Shown in pieces: positions 57,348 through 64,000 of a stretch of DNA of 64,000 bases. Where the stretch lies: positions 57,481,898 to 57,545,897 of the forward strand of contig OU744724.1 of assembly GCA_916613615.1 (NCBI GenBank), read 5' to 3'. Both the position numbers and the translations under genes were made by a program. This stretch comes from Steromphala cineraria (taxonomy: Eukaryota > Mollusca > Gastropoda > Trochida > Trochidae). The notes beneath the pieces were generated by a model that saw nothing but the letters and a program-made list of their open reading frames with translations, did no database searches and was not told the origin of the DNA. Position 1 is the stretch's first letter. Every line of letters begins with the position of its first letter.

Positions 57348-57520
57348 CAGCAGCGGTTACAGTTGTACCAACAGTAGAGGCAGCGGCAATGGGATTTAAT
57401 AGTTGCAGTACTTCGGTAGCAGTAGTCAGTAGCAGTAGTAGTTGCAGAAGTAGCAGTAGAAGAAGGTGCAGAAAAGTAGCAACAGCAGTAGTAATGTCAT
57501 TCTTTTATTTGAAGTAGTCC
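57348..57520. repeat. Degenerate GTA/GCA trinucleotide tract
   Basis: 'agcagtagtcagtagcagta' and similar GTA, GCA and GAA triplets flank the 57-bp array. It may be the simple-sequence seed from which the array grew. Confidence 0.7.
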
Positions 57521-58449
57521 TATAAGAGTTAGTAGAGTAGGAAGCATTAACACTCACTGTGAAAAAAACCCGGGTCAGATTGTTTATTTGTTACTAGCTT
57601 AAGATCTAGTTTTGTGACATTTCTGTACTGCATTTTTTAGAGGCTTAAATCAACATCTTTATTGTATTTACGAGTTTGTCTTACTCGTGTAACAGTGTTG
57701 CAGAAACGTACTCTGTTGTGATAAGTAGACGCATTAAGGTACCATACAATGCAATACAATAAGGTTGATATACTTGATTTGAATCTTCTGACGCAAGCTG
57801 GATCCCTGAAGGACAATTTGGTTTCCCAATGGACCTTTTCAAGTTCTAATTCTGGTCCGGAATAGTGCATTATTGGATGACAGTACCTACTAGTAAAATG
57901 ATTAAAAGAAAATTCTAGAACAAATTCAATTCAATTCCTTATCTACTTACCATTTAACAAAATAATTATCAATTTCGAGTTGTTTTTCACGGATCGATAA
58001 AATGTTCTAAAAATATCGCACCCTATGTCTAATTCGGGGAAGGTGTATAGAATTACGACAAAAAGCAAATTCCTACGACAGTAATCTCGCTTCGTGCACT
58101 GCCTGTGACATTGGTCTGGTTTTATACCGTGTCCAGCATTACAGGGGATATAAGGTAGACTCTGTGCTTGTTTGGGTATTTAATCACGCTGTTAGAATGA
58201 TAAAATGTTGGGTTTCCTATAGTAACCAGTATATGATTCCGTCGTTTGGCGTATGAATTTAGTCTTTTGGTATAAAACTGAAGTGATTTAATGTTCTGTT
58301 TAGAACTGGACGTTATCCTTGTAGCACTACAAGTTAGACTATGAGTATTGTTGTCGCAAGGGTTTTTTGTTTAATACAGCGTCCTATAGCTGGCACAGCA
58401 AGGAAAGTCTCTGGTTCAACTCCTCTTCTGGTGGTTCGATTACCATACA
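57521..58449. other. No gene seen between the two large arrays
   Basis: Single-copy-looking. 'tggcacagcaagg' and GGTTCAACTCC near 58394-58424 resemble pol III A and B boxes but are too close together (about 22 nt). Confidence 0.5.
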
Positions 58450-61400
58450 AACCATACATGAACAAACAACACATATCATACATATCATACATATCACACA
58501 TATCACACATATCACATATATCATACATACCACACATATCACACACATCATACATATCACACATATCAAACATGTCATACATACCATGCATATCACACAT
58601 ACCATGCATATCATACATACCATGCATATCACACATACCATGCATATCACACATATCATGCATATCACACATACCATGCATATCACACATACCATGCATA
58701 TCACACATACCATGCATATCACACATACCACACATATCACACATATCACACATATCACACATATCATGCATATCACACATACCATGCATATCACACATAC
58801 CATGCATATCATACATACCATGCATATCACACATACCATGCATATCACACATACCATGCATATCACACATACCATGCATATCACACATACCATGCATATC
58901 ACACATACCACACATACCACACATACAACACATACCACACATACCACACATATCACACATATCACACATATCACACATATCACACATATCATGCATATCA
59001 CACATATTATGCATATCACACATACCATGCATATCACACATACCATGCATATCACACATACCATGCATATCACACATACCATGCATATCACACATACCAC
59101 ACATACCACACATACAACACATACCATGCATATCACACATATCACACATATCACACATATCACACATACCATGCATATCACACATACCATGCATATCACA
59201 CATACCACACATATCACACATATCACACATATCACACATATCATGCATATCACACATACCATGCATATCACACATACCATGCATATCATACATACCATGC
59301 ATATCACACATACCATGCATATCACACATACCACACATACCACACATATCACACATATCACACATATCACACATATCACACATATCATGCATATCACACA
59401 TATTATGCATATCACACATACCATGCATATCACACATACCATGCATATCACACATACCATGCATATCACACATACCATGCATATCACACATACCACACAT
59501 ACCACACATACAACACATACCATGCATATCACACATATCACACATATCACACATATCACACATACCATGCATATCACACATACCATGCATATCACACATA
59601 CCACACATATCACACATATCACACATATCACACATATCATGCATATCACACATACCATGCATATCACACATACCATGCATATCATACATACCATGCATAT
59701 CACACATACCATGCATATCACACATACCATGCATATCACACATACCATGCATATCACACATACCATGCATATCACACATACCACACATACCACACATACA
59801 ACACATACCACACATACCACACATATCACACATATCACACATATCATGCATATCACACATATTATGCATATCACACATACCATGCATATCACACATACCA
59901 TGCATATCACACATACCATGCATATCACACATACCATGCATATCACACATACCACACATACCACACATACAACACATATCACACATACCATGCATATCAC
60001 ACATATCACACATATCACACATATCACACATACCATGCATATCACACATACCATGCATACCACACATACCACACATACAACACATATCACACATACCATG
60101 CATATCACACATATCACACATATCACACATACCATGCATATCACACATACCATGCATACCACACATACCACACATACCACACATATCACACATATCACAC
60201 ATATCACACATATCATGCATATCACACATATCATGCATATCACACATACCATGCACATCACACATACCACACATACCACACATACCACACATATCACACA
60301 TATCACACATATCACACATATCATGCATATCACACATATCATGCATATCACACATACCATGCATATCACACATATCATGCATATCACACATATCATGCAT
60401 ATCATACATACCATGCATATCACACATACCACACATACCATGCATACCACACATACCACACATACCACACATATCACACATATCACACATATCACACATA
60501 TCATGCATATCACACATATCATGCATATCACACATACCATGCATATCACACATACCATGCATATCACACATACCATGCATATCACACATACCATGCATAT
60601 CACACATACCACACATACCACACATACAACACATATCACACATACCATGCATATCACACATATCACACATATCACACATATCACACATACCATACATATC
60701 ACACATACCATGCATACCACACATACCACACATACCACACATACCACACATATCACACATATCACACATATCACACATATCATGCATATCACACATATCA
60801 TGCATATCACACATACCATGCATATCACACATACCACACATACCACACATACCATGCATATCACACATACCACACATACCATGCATACCATGCATACCAC
60901 ACATACCATGCATATCACACATACCATGCATACCACACATACCACACATACCACACATATCACACATATCACACATATCACACATATCATGCATATCACA
61001 CATACCATGCATATCACACATACCACACATACCACACATACAACACATATCACACATACCATGCATATCACACATATCACAAATATCACACATATCACAC
61101 ATATCACACATATCATGCATATCACACATATCATGCATATCACACATACCATGCATATCACACATACAACACATACCACACATACCACACATATCAAACA
61201 TATCACACATACCATGCATATCACACATATCATGCATATCACACATATCATGCATATCACACATACCATGCATATCACACATACAACACATACCACACAT
61301 ACAACACATACCACACATACCACACATACCACACATATCACACATATCACACATATCACACATATCATGCATATCACACATATCATGCATGTCACACATA

Positions 61401-62030
61401 CCATGCATATCACACATACCATGCATATCACACATACCACACATACCACACATACAACACATATCACACATACCATGCATATCACACATATCACAAATAT
61501 CACACATATCACACATATCACACATATCATGCATATCACACATATCATGCATATCACACATACCATGCATATCACACATACCATGCATATCACACATACC
61601 ATGCATATCACACATATCACACATACCACACATACAACACATACCACACATACCACACATACCACACATATCACACATATCACACATATCACACATATCA
61701 TGCATATCACACATATCATGCATATCACACATATCATGCATATCACACATACCATGCATATCACACATACCATGCATGTCACACATACCATGCATACCAC
61801 ACATACAACACATACCACACATATCACACATACCACACATACCACACATATCACACATACCATGCATATCACACATATCACACATATCACAAATATCACA
61901 CATACCACACATACCACACATATCACAAATATCACACATATCACACATACCATGCATATCACACATACCATACATACAACACATACCACACATACCACAC
62001 ATACCACACATATCATACATATCATATCTT
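58450..62030. repeat. 9-bp/18-bp satellite array with higher-order structure
   Basis: Built from 9-bp units 'cacatatca', 'cacatacca', 'catgcatat' and variants, mixed into an 18-bp form ('catgcatatcacacatac'). Blocks of about 400 bp recur (for example, 'cacatacaacacataccatg' at about 59110 and again at about 59510 with the same downstream order). At least four frames are open for more than 1200 codons because 9 is a multiple of 3 and no unit contains a stop. The minus-strand 58334-62050 frame is M-[C/H]-[D/G] repeats; it is treated as repeat-driven. Confidence 0.97.
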
Positions 62031-62785
62031 ACATATATTACGTACCACACATATCAAACATACCATACATATTATACATATCATGCATACCTTACATATC
62101 ATACATACCACACATACCACACATATCATACATACCTTACATATAATACATACCACACATATCATACATATCATATCTTACATATATTACGTACCACACA
62201 TATCAAACATACCATACATATTATACATATCATGCATACCTTACATATCATACATACCTCACATATCATACATACCAAACATATCATACATACCAAACAT
62301 ATCATACATACCTTACATATCATACATATCAAACATATCATACATACCTAACATATAATACATACCAAACACATCATACATACCAAACATATCATACATA
62401 CCAAACATATCATACATACCAAACATATCATACATACCTTACATATCATACATATCAAACATATCATACATACCTTACATATAATACATACCAAACATAT
62501 CAAACATATCATATCATACATATATTACGTACCACACATATCAAACATACCATACATATTATACATATCATGCATACCACACATAACAAACATACCATAC
62601 ATATCAAACATACCACACATATCAAACATACCATACATATAATACATACTATATCATACATATAATACATACTATACCATACATATAATACATACCAAAC
62701 ATACCATACATACCATACATACCATACATACCATACATACCATACATACCATACATACCACACATGCCATACACATTATACATTT
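62031..62785. repeat. Degenerate continuation of the ACATACC/ACATATC array
   Basis: More diverged 9-bp units with 'acctta', 'tatcaaaca' and 'tattatacat' variants. A 'catatattacgtaccacaca' block recurs near 62031, 62180 and 62520. It closes with pure 'accatacat' units (about 62695-62760) and a short (CA)n at about 62787-62800. Confidence 0.9.
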
Positions 62786-62800
62786 CACACACACACACAC

Positions 62801-63553
62801 AGAGGCTTTGTCCTACCCAATTAAACCGCTGTAAATGTCACATCTTGAAGTTACGTTATTTCTCAAATACAGTCATAAATGAAGGAACTCATAGGAGGGA
62901 AACTCAACAGCGGTTTCGGGAGACATTATGACTTAGGAAACAAAGAGAGCCGAGAGGAGAATATAACAGAGGTTATACCAAAACATTTAGGAATTACACA
63001 AGAGGTTATGTTAATTTCGGGGGAGACAATTTTACGACAAAGCATCCTCCCCTGTCGAAGAAGAACATCAATACAGACAACACATAGAGCCAGTCGATAG
63101 GTTCGCTCTTTGATGTACACAACACAAAAATTAGACACAAGTTGTGATATTTTTAGACAATTATTGATCACAGCAGCAAAGCAAATGGATGTTGAAGAGC
63201 TCTTTGTGGTAGACCTTCTAACGCTGTAACAGTAGTTAAATTCATTTATCTTTTCACAAACAGTAACAATCATCCGATATTACATTTTGTTTGTCCAAAA
63301 ATACCTGAAAGATTCATAGTGGTAACAGACTTTCATTTTGCGTTTGTTATCTATCCTTCAGGCAACCCGTTTGCGTCAGAAGATTCAAGTAATTGAATTC
63401 TAAGTATAGGATTTGTTTAACCTTAATGCAGACTACATTTTTTGCGACCCTGTCTTATCACAAACATAAAAAAGACGTTTATCTCATTGTTACCCATATG
63501 GTTGAAAATAAGAAGTGACATATTTTCAATATGAGCACTAGTGCACATATCAC
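62801..63553. other. No gene seen
   Basis: Two overlapping open frames (62879-63100 plus; 62926-63273 minus, 115 codons) lie here. Neither shows a domain, and they are each other's shadows. An exon cannot be ruled out. Confidence 0.4.
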
Positions 63554-63634
63554 TTTGCCTAGCAACGATTGGTGTAGCGCGAGTTCCCGTATCTTTTCGC
63601 CTGTGACGTCATAACACCATTGTTCATGACGTCA
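63554..63634. promoter_or_regulatory. Promoter-like RFX/CRE cluster
   Basis: TTTGCCTAGCAAC (63554-63566) matches the RFX X-box apart from one base. ATTGG follows it. Perfect TGACGTCA palindromes lie at 63604-63611 and 63627-63634, 23 bp apart. GC and CpG content rise here relative to flanks. The target gene, if any, is not in the window. Confidence 0.4.
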
Positions 63635-64000
63635 CTGTAGCCGGCCTTCGCCGTTTTGGGTTTCCTTTGGGAATGTTTTTTTGTCATATAACAGCTACTA
63701 CATTTCTGCTACTGTCACTCAATATTCTTCTACTACCACTGCGATAGTTACTGATGCTTCAACAACTTATTCTGTTACTATTGTTTCTACCATTAATACT
63801 ACTTCTTGTACTTACAATAGGGGATACTTTCTGCTTCTACTTCTACTTCTGGTTCTGCTTTAGTCTAACATTTAGACTCTGAAATGAATATTTCGTGAAA
63901 TTTCTAAATTTGAAAGAAAAAAAATATAATAAAAAGGAGCCTCTGAGATGTGTTCATTTTCAGAAACTGAGCTCAGAGTCTTGTTGTAGACTTGCCTAGG
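63635..64000. other. No gene seen; CTACTG-rich tract
   Basis: 63691-63850 is rich in CTACTG/ACTACT triplets. Its plus-strand frame (63681-63863, 60 codons) is Ser/Thr-rich and ends in poly-Leu. This is the reverse orientation of the trinucleotide type flanking the 57-bp array and may be a related simple-sequence tract. No firm gene. Confidence 0.4.

Noticed and set aside
50404..57399. Plus-strand 2331-residue V/A-rich frame and minus-strand 2336-residue Leu-rich frame
   Set aside because: Both are shadows of the 57-bp repeat. They would be continuous hydrophobic polymers without a plausible start region or function.
58394..58424. Second tRNA-derived SINE (A-box-like TGGCACAGCAAGG and B box GGTTCAACTCC)
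   Set aside because: The boxes are only about 22 nt apart against about 44 in tRNAs, and no cloverleaf can be drawn.
50400..62030. CRISPR-like array
   Set aside because: Repeats are contiguous with no unique spacers, and the sequence is eukaryotic.
58334..62050. 1238-residue minus frame of M-[CH]-[DG] repeats as a metal-binding protein gene
   Set aside because: The 9-bp unit has no stops, so at least four frames on both strands are equally long. There is no signal peptide, unique domain or promoter, so the frame is best explained by the satellite.
62926..63273. 115-codon minus-strand open frame
   Set aside because: Overlaps a plus-strand frame, with no motif, signal peptide or support. Left as unannotated sequence.

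Overview
The window looks like nuclear DNA of an animal, most likely a bivalve mollusc. The reasons are low gene density, AT-rich spliced DNA, a Dispatched-type gene split by GT/AG introns, an eroded non-LTR retrotransposon end, a Tc1-like transposase scrap, and a dense set of short inverted-repeat elements and tandem-repeat-carrying elements of the kind common in bivalves. The species is inferred, not proven. No prokaryotic, phage or organelle signature was seen.

Gene content. The one secure gene is a plus-strand Dispatched homologue, a 12-TM RND/SSD protein that releases lipid-modified Hedgehog. Its coding exons are at 34520-34643, 35419-35695 and 36507-39481. These join in frame and in phase. 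A tiny candidate first coding exon (ATG AG, then a GTAAG donor) lies at 12947-12951. It fits the open phase of the 34520 exon exactly and would give a 1126-residue protein with a 21.6-kb first intron. A second, much less certain candidate is on the minus strand at 50334-57347: a 2337-residue secreted, Thr/Ala-rich, mucin-like protein encoded by a 57-bp minisatellite. A possible orphan terminal exon is at 45139-45243. A promoter-like CRE/RFX cluster is near 63.55-63.63 kb.

Layout. 0-12.5 kb: mobile-element debris, with a TTAA-flanked MITE family, elements carrying 145-bp tandem repeats, a TA-flanked MITE, a foldback, a degenerate 30/59-bp minisatellite and an RT C-terminal fragment. 12.5-34.5 kb: candidate promoter and first intron of Dispatched, with tandem repeats of 97, ~200 and ~115 bp, a rearranged segmental duplication, two pogo-like MITEs, a Helitron-like element rich in nuclear-receptor half-sites, and long-TIR elements. 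34.5-39.5 kb: Dispatched. 39.5-46.5 kb: a long-TIR element with a perfect 9-bp target duplication in the 3' flank, more MITEs, a Tc1 remnant, a SINE and foldbacks. 46.9-62.8 kb: a tandem-repeat domain with a ~38-bp minisatellite, ~6.9 kb of 57-bp repeats and ~4.3 kb of 9/18-bp repeats with higher-order structure. 62.8-64 kb: mostly single-copy DNA.

The most noteworthy signals are the microexon completing Dispatched, the group of long-TIR elements with 9-bp target duplications (one in the Dispatched intron, one directly downstream), the mobile element that spreads DR1/TCAAGGTCA nuclear-receptor motifs (a relic lies inside Dispatched), and the giant 57-bp array that is open in several frames.
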